Origin: Kitasatospora griseola
GTDB taxonomy: Bacteria; Actinomycetota; Actinomycetes; Streptomycetales; Streptomycetaceae
Reading direction: 5' to 3'
Assembly (NCBI RefSeq): GCF_014648555.1
Contig: NZ_BMRI01000043.1
Location: 1 to 44,582 of the forward strand
Length of the DNA stretch: 44,582 bases
The position numbers and the translations under genes were made by a program. Shown here piece after piece: positions 22,801 to 30,945 of the stretch (position 1 is the first letter of the stretch; each line of letters opens with the position of its first letter). Under the pieces are notes generated by a model, which did no database searches, had not been told where the DNA came from, and saw only the letters and a list, made by a program, of their open reading frames with translations.

Positions 22801-24097
22801 CCGAGTGCACTCCTGCGGTGTTGGCGTAGTCGTCGGCCTGCCTCGCCAGCAGGCCGGTGAACTTGAAGTCGGCCTCAGCAACGGCAGCGGCGCGGGCGGC
22901 CTTCGCTGACGCGGTCGCCGCGCCTGCGGCGCGGTCTGCGGCGTCGGCGGCGTACTGGGAGCGTCCGGCGGCATTTTCGGCGGCCTTCGCCGCCTCCTCG
23001 TTGACCTTCCCGTCCGCGGCCGAGGCCAGCGCCCGGGCAGCCGCTTTCTCGGCGCCGGCCGCGGCAGAGGCCGCCTGCTGCGCGGCGGCCGCAGCCAGCC
23101 GCGAGGCGGTGTTCGCGGCCTGCGCGGCGGTGATGGCGGCCTTCGCCGCCACCGCGGCCTGGCGCCCTGCCTCGGCGGCGCGCTTCGCGGCGGCAGCGGC
23201 CTTGACGGAGTCGCCCTGTGCGGCCGCGGCCTCGTCCCTGGCCTTCTGCGCAGCCTCGCGGGCCAGCCGCGCTCCGGTCACGGCCTGGTCGGCCGCTTCG
23301 AGCGCGGAGTCCTTCTCCCGCTCCGCCTGGTCGCTGGTCTCCTTGGCCTGCTGGGCAAGCTGGGCGACGTCCGCGTACTCACGGTCCCGGGCGGCGGCGA
23401 TGTGCTGACCGACCGCCAGAAAGTCGGTGATGTCGTCGAGCGTGCCCTCCATGGCCAGCATGCCGGCCTGCTTGGTGGCCGGGCCACCTGTCTCCACCAC
23501 CTGGGAGACCCGGACCCGCGCGTCGCTCTCACGCGTCACGTCCTGCTTGTGGTTCAGGAACGCGCGGACGTCCTCGATCGAACCGTCGAGCGCCTTGAGG
23601 CCGGCGGCCTTGGTCGCCGGACCGCCCGTCTCGACCAGCTGCGACACCAGCACCCGCTGGTCCTGCTCCAGCGGGGCCTTCCAGCCCTGCGCCAGGAACG
23701 CGGCGACGACCGTCCTGTCGTGGCTGTCGAGCGCGGCAGCAGCGGCCTTGCGAAGCGCCGGTCCGCCGGTCACGGCCATCTGCAGGAGCGCCTGCTCGTT
23801 GTCCTTGGCCTCGGCCTTGGTCAACTCGCCGTCCTGCGCGAGGAACGCGGCGATCTTGTCGTCGCCTCCCGCGAGGGCCTCTTCGGCGGCGGCCTGCACC
23901 GACAGGCCGCCGTCCTTCCAGGCCTGCAGGACCCGTCCCCGGTCGGTCAGCGTCGGGCCCGTGGGGGCCGTGTCTGCCGACACCGGCGCCGCGGAGACCA
24001 GCGGCACCATCAGGGCCAGCGGCAGCACCCCGCGGCACAGCCAACGCACCACGGCCCCCCTCCCCCTGAATATTTTTCTACGCACAAGCGAATTCAC
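19868..24097 (-). CDS. Secreted polymorphic toxin: ALF repeats, coiled coil, Hint, deaminase
   Basis: The start is GTG 24097 with GGAGGGG 6 bp upstream (1409 residues). A signal peptide (VRRKIFRGRGAVVRWLCRG, hydrophobic LPLALMVPLVSAAPVSA) is followed by ALF-type repeats (VSQLVETGGPATKAAGLKAL; AFL.. units), a long Ala-rich coiled coil, and a second ALF block near residues 590-760. Another coiled coil and a hydrophobic segment (FSMIPIAGWASAGAKFVKK) come next. The Hint autoprotease starts at C1101 (NSFPAGTLVLMDDGT; TATDHHPFWV) and ends LLTHN. The last 159 residues (1251-1409) resemble SCP1.201/DddA-like deaminases: D1328-V-E1330, C1354 and C1367, with the DILPAGYQLVVWY strand. The usual His of HxE is Asp here. 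The predicted role is interbacterial DNA or nucleotide deamination after Hint-released delivery. Confidence 0.85.
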   Translation of the reverse strand: MNSLVRRKIFRGRGAVVRWLCRGVLPLALMVPLVSAAPVSADTAPTGPTLTDRGRVLQAWKDGGLSVQAAAEEALAGGDDKIAAFLAQDGELTKAEAKDNEQALLQMAVTGGPALRKAAAAALDSHDRTVVAAFLAQGWKAPLEQDQRVLVSQLVETGGPATKAAGLKALDGSIEDVRAFLNHKQDVTRESDARVRVSQVVETGGPATKQAGMLAMEGTLDDITDFLAVGQHIAAARDREYADVAQLAQQAKETSDQAEREKDSALEAADQAVTGARLAREAAQKARDEAAAAQGDSVKAAAAAKRAAEAGRQAAVAAKAAITAAQAANTASRLAAAAAQQAASAAAGAEKAAARALASAADGKVNEEAAKAAENAAGRSQYAADAADRAAGAATASAKAARAAAVAEADFKFTGLLARQADDYANTAGVHSEEAKQAAASAERHAAEAVRSANKAAAFADQSATAAREAGAAARSAATHAANAAEAARNSALHAGNATTAAGRATAHANSAAVAANAATDAVNKAIAVHQLALDSEKEEREARKATGINQARDLKAVFDISLAEADKAKTQALELDQTAAQLATQAAQPGSDIATVIANGRKMAVTALKTRGSWSKSAAEYALTGSDQAVIDYVRSAWTASSQQDELLQAQQLAQDSQFVTVRTAATNVLATGDPAQLHTFLTTGRHQVALSDYRVKASQLMETGGPALKAAAQAALEANTADALTAFLTRGQYTAKASDDQVKVSQLLETGGEGGGEEVKLAAAIAIESPGPAKTDFLTSGRYKAKQQDDLTRSHEATITNTIASASQAAALAQQNAALAGKAAADANNASAQAQQAAAQAQAAAADAARYANDAKTSAGQADASAAQARTSAATARNAAVQAHASAVDAQASALRAAGSATAARGSADIAYAAVARARQSAENAHESSDRAAAISDAAQKQAIAEADRAAQEEEAFWTYLKLRQQAEESGVDWNDVFNGLLAFQKYFGTSLNPADYTSYDRFADMMHTKLDIIGLIPGYGEAADFINCMWTGGEYLADYASGVDFGLSCFSMIPIAGWASAGAKFVKKFGKQALDGVEAAWNWMTGVKKAATAVAKTCARNSFPAGTLVLMDDGTTKPIEQIQAGDTVQAADPQTGESGPRRVEATIYTPDDLDFTELTVASPDKGQQGTVTATDHHPFWVQNTTQWTYAADIRVGDTLRTDTGATAQVASIRHWTALQPAYNLTVADLHTYYVLAGTTPLLTHNINCAEVFPAVKKALEALGNKTLVVWQKTQPTRGYVLEAGAKGERKATRALVSGNEETKAAINKYFKEELGYAGNLSITADVETKLAWDMRNKGIHEMEIVINRSVCGGYNPDGSPQVGCLNVIPDILPAGYQLVVWYLDEKGDGSLVDRPTVIKGRGKPKK

Positions 24098-24369
24098 GAA
24101 AACCCCTCCACGGGACTTGATTCGGGCAGCACAAAAAGGCCCTTCAGCGAAGGGCCTGGATACCTCCGGGTCGAGCTCATAGAAGGTCACGCGACCTTCG
24201 GAAATCAATCAGCCCTCTGGCCTGCAACTATCCAGCTCGACGTGGTTGGTGACCATACATTAGGGTCTGCGACTGACGAGGCGCCAGGTCATTTCCAACC
24301 GAGATGCCCTATTTGCCCTCGAATATGCGAAGAGCAAAATCCACCCCCAGGCGAAGCAAAGGGATTTAC
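24098..24369. promoter_or_regulatory. Divergent intergenic region
   Basis: These 272 bp separate two divergently starting secreted-protein genes, so promoters for both must lie here. The part at 24200-24290 is relatively AT-rich (for example CATACATTAGGG). I cannot assign -10/-35 boxes with confidence. The toxin start has GGAGGGG and the pseudoprotease start has AAAGGG upstream. Confidence 0.4.
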
Positions 24370-26388
24370 GTGAGATATCGTGTTTCTGGTGCGATGGTGG
24401 CGTCAGCCGCCCTCGCCGCCACCGTGCTGACCGGGCTGGCGTCCACCGCGCCCGCACTCGCCGACACCCCTGCCGGTACGAGCGCCCCCTCCGCGGTCGA
24501 GGACGGCGCCTACCCCGGCGCCGCCCAGATCCTGGCGGACAAGGGCATCACCCTCACCCGCGGCGATGGCGGGATCACCCTCGCCAACTGCACCCAGCCC
24601 AGCGGCTACCAGATCAAGGTCTTCGCCCGCACCGCGATCGAGGACGACGAGGACACCATCTGCTTCGCCGCCCCCGGCGCCAGCGGCTACCTCGCCTTCA
24701 CCATCCCCGACGCCTACCGCATCACCACCTACAACCGCTCGGTGCGCGCGAGCCTGTCCACCGACCAGAAGCCCACCGAGACCACCGACGTCCCCGCCAA
24801 CGGCACCAAGGGCATCGGCGAGACACTCGACCCCAGCACCCACGCCGTCCTGCTCGAACTGCGCGTCACCGGCTCCACCGCCACGGCGCCCGCAGGACAG
24901 CCCGCCGACCCCGCCACCGCGTTCACCGCCCGCCTCGCCATCGGCGACCAGGGCCGCGCCTGCACCGGCGCCCTCGTCGACCCGATGTGGGTCCTCACCG
25001 CGAAGTCCTGCTTCGCCGACGACCCCAGCACCGTCACCGCCGGCGCGCCCAAGACCGCCACCACCGCCACCGTCGGCCGCACCGACCTCAACACCACCGG
25101 CGGACACCTGACCAAGGTCGTCGAGCTGGCCCCCCACGCCAACCGCGACCTGGTGATGGCCCGTCTGCAGACGCCCATCACGGACATCGCGCCGCTCGCC
25201 CTCTCCGCGACCGCGGCAGCGAGTGGCGGCACCCTGACCACCGCCGGCTACGGGCGCACCGCCACCGACTGGACCCCGGGCAAGCTCCACACCCCCGTCG
25301 CCACCACCGGCACCGTCGCCGCCAACGGCTTCGACCTCGCCCCCACCGCCTCGGGCCTGATCTGCAAGGGCGACGCCGGCGCACCCCTGTGGCGCACCGA
25401 GAACGGCAAGCCCGCCCTCGCGGGTATCGTGTCCCGCTCCTGGCAGGGCGGCTGCCTCGGCACCGACGCCACCGAGACCCGCACCGGCGCCTACGCCGAG
25501 CGCACCGACGGCCTCGCTTCCTGGATCGCCCAACAGACCAGCCGGTCGTACGAGATCCTCAACCCCGCCAGCGGACGCTGCCTCAACCTGTCCGGCGCCG
25601 GCCCCTGGGCGAACAGCACGCCGATCATCGCCTGGGACTGCACCCTCGGCGCGAACAACGAGAAGTTCCAGATCACCGCCGACGGCCAGCTGCGCAACCC
25701 GACCAGCGGACGCTGCCTGAACGTCTCCGGCGCCGGCCCGGTCTGGAACAACGGCACCCCGATCATCCTGTTCGACTGCGTCGCCGGGGCGGGCAACGAG
25801 AAGTTCGAGTGGACCACTGACGGCCAGCTCCGCAACCCCGCCAGCGGACGCTGCCTCAACATCTCCGGCGCCGGCCCGTGGAACAACGGCACCCCGATCA
25901 TCCTGTTCGACTGCAACAACCAGCCCAACGAAAAGTTCCAGCTCGTCGCCGACAACGAGATCCCCAACCCGGTCGGCCGGCTGAAGAACCCGGCCAGCGG
26001 ACGCTGCCTCAACATCTCCGGCGCCGGCCCGGTCTGGCCGAACAGCACGCCGATCATCCTGTTCGACTGCAACGGCGAGAACAACGAGCTGTTCCAGCTC
26101 ACCGCTGACGGGCAGCTCTACAACTACTCCAGCAACCGCTGCCTCAACGTCTCGGGCGCAGGACCGACCTGGGACAACGGCACCCCGATCATCCTCTTCG
26201 ACTGCGTCGCCGGGGCGGGCAACGAGAAGTTCGAGTGGACCACTGACGGCCAGCTGCGCAACCCCGCCAGCGGACGCTGCCTCAACATCTCCGGCGCCGG
26301 CCCGGTCTGGAACAACCACACCCCGATCATCCTCTTCGACTGCAACAACCAGCCCAACGAGAAGTTCCAGCTCGTCAACCAGGCCTAA
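24370..26388 (+). CDS. Secreted trypsin-fold pseudoprotease with six ricin-type repeats
   Basis: GTG 24370 gives a 672-residue protein with a clean signal peptide (YRVSGAMVASAALAATVLTG to ALADT). Residues about 180-400 are S1-protease-like: ACTGALVDPMWVLTAKSCF, NRDLVMARLQTP, YGRTATDW and ICKGDAGAPLW. The catalytic His is replaced (LTAKSCF instead of LTAAHC; S213) and the nucleophile Ser is Ala (GDAGAP; A336), while the Asp at 260 remains. Proteolysis is therefore unlikely. Six repeats of about 45 residues follow (GRCLN(I/V/L)SGAGP...TPII.(F/W)DC...N(E)KFQ), which fits ricin-type carbohydrate-binding lectin modules. It probably binds glycans or cell walls outside the cell. Confidence 0.85.
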   Translation: MRYRVSGAMVASAALAATVLTGLASTAPALADTPAGTSAPSAVEDGAYPGAAQILADKGITLTRGDGGITLANCTQPSGYQIKVFARTAIEDDEDTICFAAPGASGYLAFTIPDAYRITTYNRSVRASLSTDQKPTETTDVPANGTKGIGETLDPSTHAVLLELRVTGSTATAPAGQPADPATAFTARLAIGDQGRACTGALVDPMWVLTAKSCFADDPSTVTAGAPKTATTATVGRTDLNTTGGHLTKVVELAPHANRDLVMARLQTPITDIAPLALSATAAASGGTLTTAGYGRTATDWTPGKLHTPVATTGTVAANGFDLAPTASGLICKGDAGAPLWRTENGKPALAGIVSRSWQGGCLGTDATETRTGAYAERTDGLASWIAQQTSRSYEILNPASGRCLNLSGAGPWANSTPIIAWDCTLGANNEKFQITADGQLRNPTSGRCLNVSGAGPVWNNGTPIILFDCVAGAGNEKFEWTTDGQLRNPASGRCLNISGAGPWNNGTPIILFDCNNQPNEKFQLVADNEIPNPVGRLKNPASGRCLNISGAGPVWPNSTPIILFDCNGENNELFQLTADGQLYNYSSNRCLNVSGAGPTWDNGTPIILFDCVAGAGNEKFEWTTDGQLRNPASGRCLNISGAGPVWNNHTPIILFDCNNQPNEKFQLVNQA

Positions 26389-26400
26389 TCACTGAGGACC

Positions 26401-26457
26401 CAGGGGTTGCCGCACGTACGACGGGGGTTTCCGAACCCGTGCACACGGCAACCCCTG
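26401..26457 (+). terminator. Hairpin after the pseudoprotease gene
   Basis: A 12-bp perfect stem, CAGGGGTTGCCG with its complement at 26446-26457, encloses a second small stem. It lies 12 bp after the stop. Confidence 0.75.
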
Positions 26458-26718
26458 TCTGCCTCCCCCAGCTCGCCCGGGTACCCGCATCAACCGCGGG
26501 CGCCCGGGCGAGCTTCGCTACGATCCGCCCGCTCCCGGCCGGACGGAAGGTGTGATCCGCCCGTCGATCCTGCAGGCCGCTCGCCAGGTCAGTTCCTCAC
26601 GGGGCGGCCGTCGCTCAAGAGTGGCGGGCCTGATCGTCGGCCTCCGGGCCAGCCTCCGTGTACTGCGTCCCTGACGGCCGCTGCTTGCTCACACCAATAG
26701 GCGAAGCGCTGCGGCACC
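26458..26718. other. Intergenic stretch without a gene
   Basis: It lies between two terminators that face each other. Neither strand offers a convincing coding frame. The short plus-strand frame near 26658 (VPDGRCLLTPIGEALRHRR) has no support. Confidence 0.4.
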
Positions 26719-26744
26719 GCCGACCCGGCGCCAACCGGGTCGGC
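26719..26744 (-). terminator. Hairpin after the frameshifted gene
   Basis: A 10-bp perfect stem, GCCGACCCGG with its complement, has a CGCCAA loop and lies 12 bp past the minus-strand stop at 26756. Confidence 0.7.
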
Positions 26745-26755
26745 AGTGTTGGCCG

Positions 26756-27384
26756 CTACCGCAGTCCGGCGATCCGGGCGAGGTCGTGCACGTTCATGGT
26801 CGGCTGCAGCACCGAGGGCTTCCAGCCGAGGACCTCCTGGACGAAGCCGCCCTTGTCACCGCGGAACTGGTTCCAGCAGCGGTCGAGCACTGGCAGGCGC
26901 AGCCAGTTGACCGGCTCGCCGGTCTCGGTGTGCAGGGGGTGCTGAAGAAGGTCAGGAAGTTCTCGGGGATGGTGTGGCCAGCGAGCGTCGGAAGCTCGAA
27001 CGGCGGGCCTTCGAAAACGCTGTGCTGCCGGCCCTGGCCGGTGACGTACCAGGAGATGATGACGTCGCCGGGGCGTGCCTGGTCGTTCTTGGCGGACAGC
27101 CGGGCGCCGACCTGCTTCACCCACTGGTCCCAGAGCTGCCGGGCGGAGATGTCCTCGGTGGTGTACTCGTCGGTGATCCAGCTGCCGTCCGGCTCCCACA
27201 GGTAGTGGAGCGGCATCCGGAAGGCCGTGCTGGGGTGGCGGAGATTGTGAAAAGTCCACTGGGTACCGGGCGGGTAGGGCCCGTTCTCGGGCGGTCCGGC
27301 CTTGCGGCGGGCGGCAGTGTAGGGCTCGCCGGTGGTTGCCATCCGCTCGCGGGCGACGTTCTTGCGGGCACGGTTCCTGGTCAT
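26756..27384 (-). pseudogene. Frameshifted gene of unknown function
   Basis: The start is ATG 27384 behind GAGGAAGAAG. The N-terminus is basic (MTRNRARKNVARERMATTGE, PYTAARR), as in small streptomycete proteins of plasmid or ICE origin. The middle is convincing (WTFHNLRHPSTAFRMPLHYL, SWITDEYTTEDISARQLWDQ, FLTFF). Near 26940-26950 the sense moves by one base into HPLHTETGEPVNWLRLPVLD and VQEVLGWKPSVLQPTMNVHD, ending at 26756. This is one gene broken by a single indel, either real decay or a sequencing error. An intact version would be about 209 residues. Confidence 0.65.
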
Positions 27385-27589
27385 GGTTCTTCTTCCTCGG
27401 CCGTACCCCACGCCCCGGCCCAGGTCATGACGACGTGCTCGTCGAAGCCAAGGTGGAACTGCTCTCGCGCGAGTCGGTGACCCTTAGCCGTCCGCTCACG
27501 ACGCCGCGTGGGGGCGTCGGATCAGGCTCGGGCAGGCGCTTCTGCCGAGGCAGACAATAGCGCTCGGCCGCCGGGCACCGCCAGCGGTT

Positions 27590-28597
27590 TCAACCGCGGG
27601 CCGGGCTTCTCTCCCTGGTGCGCCGGCCGCCCCGGTTGAGGTAGTCGCGGACGACGGCGTCCTGGCCGCGGTGGGGCCGGAGGTAGACGTGCTGCTGGGC
27701 GGCCTCGATCTGCAGCTGGTTGAGGAAGTCGACAGTCCGCGGCGTGGCGGTGTTCATGCCGGTGCGGGGTGTCCTCCCGACCAGGAGGTGGCGAGGGCCG
27801 AAGGGCAGCACGATGGCGGTGGAGTCGCCGATCGCGACGTTGAAGACGGTCCGGCCCTCTCCCTGCTGAATCGCCAGCGCGGGGGTGTCGCCCAAGAGGA
27901 ACTCACCGGCCTCGGGAACCAGGATCTCCAGCCCGCCGCCGCTGATCATCTCCTTCGCCTTGGCGAAGGTTTCCTCGATCCGCACCCGGAAGTCCGCACC
28001 GTTCTCGAAGTTCTGCAGGTGCCCGCTCAGGATCTGGTCCGCCGCCGCGGCCAAGCCCTGCGGCCCGGCGAGATGGAGTCCGCTGCGCTGCAGCACCGCA
28101 AGGCGCAGCAGGTCGGACTGGTCGGTGAGCAGTGCGGTGCGGTGCTCGGTGTAGACCTTGGCGAAGATCCGGCTGTGAACGTCACGGTAGTTCAGCGAGC
28201 GAACCAGGTGCAGGGCGATGAGGTCCTTCAGGGTCTGCACGTGCTGCTCGTGCTGGAAAACGTCGCCTCGGTCCACCGCGCGGGCGGCGTCGGGTACTCG
28301 CGTCTCGAGCCGGCCCCACACCTGTTCCAGGGACGCAGAGGCGAAGCACGCGAAGTTTTTGACCTTGCCGCACTCGCGCGGGCTCGCCATCTTGTGCCGA
28401 CGGTCCGGGTGGTCGACGTTGAAGGGCACGAGCTTGTACCCGTTGCTGCCGAAAGGGACGGCGAAGCGCTTGAGCAGCACCTGGGAGATCACGTGCTGGC
28501 CGATCACGTGACGGTTGGCCTCGGGCCGGAGTTCGTCGATCCGCGCATCGATCCGTTCGGCCGCGGCCCGCCACTGATCGGGTGATCCCTCGTTCAT
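27590..28597 (-). CDS. DUF4238 protein
   Basis: ATG 28597 gives 335 residues. Hallmarks of the DUF4238 family are present: an early His-rich HVIGQHVISQVLLKRFA, the strand YKLVPFNVD, a Cys in ASPRECGKVKNFACF, a helical core (LKDLIALHLVRSL; VYTEHRTAL), then FLLGDTPALAIQQ and TAIVLPFGPRHLLVG. Members are widespread and often lie in defence or mobile regions; the molecular function is unknown. No operon partner is evident. Confidence 0.8.
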   Translation of the reverse strand: MNEGSPDQWRAAAERIDARIDELRPEANRHVIGQHVISQVLLKRFAVPFGSNGYKLVPFNVDHPDRRHKMASPRECGKVKNFACFASASLEQVWGRLETRVPDAARAVDRGDVFQHEQHVQTLKDLIALHLVRSLNYRDVHSRIFAKVYTEHRTALLTDQSDLLRLAVLQRSGLHLAGPQGLAAAADQILSGHLQNFENGADFRVRIEETFAKAKEMISGGGLEILVPEAGEFLLGDTPALAIQQGEGRTVFNVAIGDSTAIVLPFGPRHLLVGRTPRTGMNTATPRTVDFLNQLQIEAAQQHVYLRPHRGQDAVVRDYLNRGGRRTRERSPARG

Positions 28598-28786
28598 CCG
28601 CCCAGCGTGGCAACCGGGCCCGACACTCGGGGAGGACTTTTGCCGTCGCGAGGTGCTCGAGGTACAGGCGGCCCGCCAGGATTGCGTCACAGGGGGGTGG
28701 TGACAGCCCAGCAGCAGCGCGAGACGACGGCTGCCCGGGGCGCGGGCCCAGGCGAGCGGCCGCTTCCCCCCAGGCCCGGGAACCGC

Positions 28787-28842
28787 TCGAGCACGCCGAC
28801 GTGCGGCGCCCCGAGTGCGAACGGGCGCTGCACGGGCTGTAG
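28787..28842 (+). pseudogene. Fragment of the CPKCERALRGL small protein
   Basis: The last codons read HADVRRPECERALHGL and a stop, matching the end of the gene at 16529-16792 (TDVRCPKCERALRGL) but with the first Cys lost. Upstream sequence is unrelated. It is a short dispersed remnant. Confidence 0.45.
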
Positions 28843-28843
28843 G

Positions 28844-29704
28844 TCACTCCAGCAGCGCGCCCTGCGGGGCGATCATCGGGACCTGCAGGATGCCGGCCAC
28901 GCGCAGCCGGGTGTAGGGCAGGCCGGTGCCGGGGGTGGGCTCGGCGTCGGTGTCCGTCCGGATGGCCGTGTGCATCACGGTCCGGACGTCCGAGGCGGCG
29001 AGCGTGCGCACCGCGCTGGTGTGTCTGGCCGGGCAGGTGTAGGTGACGGCGGGTCCGTCGACAGTCAGGGCGCCGCCGGACGGGGCCTGGCAGGCCGGGC
29101 AGCGGATCGCGTCGGCCAACCAGCCGCCGACCCAGGTCCTGGTCTGCTGGATGTGGCCGCTGTCGGCGTCGAGTTCGATCCGCAGCGGCGGTAGCAGCCC
29201 GGGCGGGGCGGGCAGCGCCCGCTCCCGGTCTTCGGTCATGCCGTCCAGGCGGTCGGCGAGCAGCACGGCCAGGCCGTCGATCTCAGCCTCGGGGGCGATG
29301 TCGAGCAGGGCGTCGACCAGGTCCGGGTCTGCTTCCTGAACACGGGTCGGGCCGTGCCCGATGCTCCACAGCGGATCCGCCCGGTCGATGCCGTCGGCGG
29401 CGAGCGCGGCCCGGATCCGCGAGCGGAGCCGGGCCGGGTCGGCGAGCAGGTCCCGGAGCGTTTCCAGCGGCACCTCGGCCGGCGGGCGCTGCTGTTCGAC
29501 CGACGCCGTGTGCACGGTCAGGGCCAAGGCGGCCAGGACCACCGGCCGCTGCCCGCTCCCCCACGACGGCCCCAGAAGCCGCGCGGCCCGCAGCAGCGCT
29601 TGCTCCCACCGCTGCGGCGCGCCGTTCCAGCCCAACGCCCCACTGCGGTCGGCAGCGTGGTCGGTGCTCCCCGCATCAGCCCCTCCTCGACTCCGACGCC
29701 CCAC
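28844..29704 (-). CDS. Unknown protein with a zinc-ribbon-like segment
   Basis: The frame is protein-like from about WNGAPQRWEQALLRAARLLG onward; GTG 29704 is a possible start but the N-terminus is uncertain. The middle has LRDLLADPARLRSRIRAAL and VDALLDIAPEAEIDGLAVLL. A CxxC pair plus a third Cys (CPACQAPSGGALTVDG...YTCPARH) suggests a small zinc-binding fold. The C-terminal segment LPYTRLRVAGILQVP resembles an HTH-like region. No family recognised. Confidence 0.6.
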   Translation of the reverse strand: MGRRSRGGADAGSTDHAADRSGALGWNGAPQRWEQALLRAARLLGPSWGSGQRPVVLAALALTVHTASVEQQRPPAEVPLETLRDLLADPARLRSRIRAALAADGIDRADPLWSIGHGPTRVQEADPDLVDALLDIAPEAEIDGLAVLLADRLDGMTEDRERALPAPPGLLPPLRIELDADSGHIQQTRTWVGGWLADAIRCPACQAPSGGALTVDGPAVTYTCPARHTSAVRTLAASDVRTVMHTAIRTDTDAEPTPGTGLPYTRLRVAGILQVPMIAPQGALLE

Positions 29705-30244
29705 GCCACCGGCCCGGGCCCGCCCCACAGGGCCCGACACAGATGCCCGGCCGCCCCACAAAACGTCGCCCGCCCGGTCCCGGCAGGCCGTCGAGCGGGC
29801 CGTCGAAACCGTCTCCCAGCTCCGGCTCCGGCCTCGCCGCCGGGCCCGGAGCGAACACGCACCGGGCCCCGCACGCGCGCGGGGCGCAGGTTCAGCGGCG
29901 GCAGCAGTGCCGGGCCCGGCGCCGAGCCGGACGCACCACGGCCGTACGGCGGACCGGGCCGACGGACACGATCGGGGCACCCGCCAGCAGCGCGGGCATC
30001 GGCGCGGACAGGGCGCTGGCGGTCAGCCCTCGTACCCGTCCGTCCGGCTGCACAGTCGAACGGGCGGCCGGGTGCCTGCTCCCTGGGACGGGCTCGGGTC
30101 CCAAGGCGGCGCGGCAGGGAAGCGCGCGCCACCCCCAGGCCGCCCGCACCAGCGCATCATGAGCGCCGGCCGCGCAACGGCTCCACGCTGTCAGCAGCTG
30201 TCGGGTTGATCCCGCGTCAGCTCGCAGAGCGGGCCGACGCCTGA
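29705..30244. other. Very GC-rich stretch without a convincing gene
   Basis: All frames here are Pro/Arg/Ala/Gly-rich, as expected from random GC-rich sequence. No start with a ribosome-binding site leads into a balanced protein. It may contain decayed coding sequence. Confidence 0.4.
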
Positions 30245-30269
30245 GACAAGGCCGGTCGTCGGCCTTGTC
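30245..30269 (-). terminator. Hairpin after the VOC gene
   Basis: GACAAGGCCG and its complement form a 10-bp perfect stem with a GTCGT loop, 43 bp beyond the VOC gene stop. Confidence 0.65.
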
Positions 30270-30311
30270 CCGACCGAGGAACCGCACACGGGACTCCTCC
30301 TCTCCCGGCAG

Positions 30312-30710
30312 TCAGGCAGCAGCCGGGGTTCCGGACAGGCTCGGGGAGCCGACGCGGTGCAAGGTGCCGTCCGGGTCAACGTAGCCGAACTCGCGCAGCC
30401 CGTACGGGGTGTCGGCCGGATCGGTCAGACGCCCCGGCAGGTCGGCCGCCGTCCACTCGGTGTGCACCGCGTCCGCGTCCGACACGTACAGGTAGACCAC
30501 CGCGCCGGTGCGCAGCGGGTCGTGCTCCGCCCACTCGGTCAGGTGGAGCTCCACCGCCCCGCGCGAGACGAAGCCGTACCCGCGGCCGTCCTCGTACGCA
30601 TCGGCGGTGAACCCCAGGCGGCGGTAGCGGGCCAGGGCGGAGGCCAGGTCGCGGACCGGGACCACCGGGGCGACCCGTTCGAACGCGACGGGACGGGGCT
30701 GTACGGGCAC
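30312..30710 (-). CDS. VOC-superfamily (glyoxalase/bleomycin-resistance-like) protein
   Basis: GTG 30710, preceded by a perfect AGGAGG 6 bp upstream, gives 132 residues. It shows the vicinal-oxygen-chelate pattern: VAPVVPVRDLASALARYRRL, GFTADAYEDG, GAVELHLTEW, VYLYVSDADAVHTEW and a final YGLREFGYVDPDGTLHRVG. Such proteins bind small molecules or metals and often give resistance by sequestration. No linked biosynthetic genes identify the ligand. Confidence 0.85.
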   Translation of the reverse strand: MPVQPRPVAFERVAPVVPVRDLASALARYRRLGFTADAYEDGRGYGFVSRGAVELHLTEWAEHDPLRTGAVVYLYVSDADAVHTEWTAADLPGRLTDPADTPYGLREFGYVDPDGTLHRVGSPSLSGTPAAA

Positions 30711-30945
30711 GTGCTCCTCCTGGGGCGGGCGGTGGCGAAGGCCAGGACGGCGACGATGGCCGTGGAACCGGAGGTGGACAGTCGAGGCGCGGATGCGACA
30801 GCCGAGTGGCAGGCCGCGCACGGCAGCCGCAACGCGGGACGTTGAGGGCCGCGGAGTCCCCGCCTCGCCGGCGGGGTTCAGGGGCTGTTTGGTCGTCGAG
30901 CTCGATACGCGCCGATTGCCGCGTTGCGGGCGGCTGGTCCAGGGG

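Noticed and set aside
19562..22909. Long plus-strand frames of Gly/Leu/Val-rich protein
   Set aside because: They are antisense to the Ala-rich coiled-coil and Hint parts of the toxin gene.
24403..26319. 638-codon minus-strand frame with repeated GAGDVEAASAGG
   Set aside because: The periodicity is caused by the six ricin-type repeats on the plus strand; no start or ribosome-binding site supports it.
25560..26385. CRISPR-like or tandem DNA repeat array
   Set aside because: The repeats are about 135 bp, in frame, and encode ricin-type modules; there are no short palindromic repeats with unique spacers.
29354..30244. Several long frames on both strands
   Set aside because: All are Pro/Arg/Ala-rich, mutually overlapping and without a ribosome-binding site or recognisable motif.
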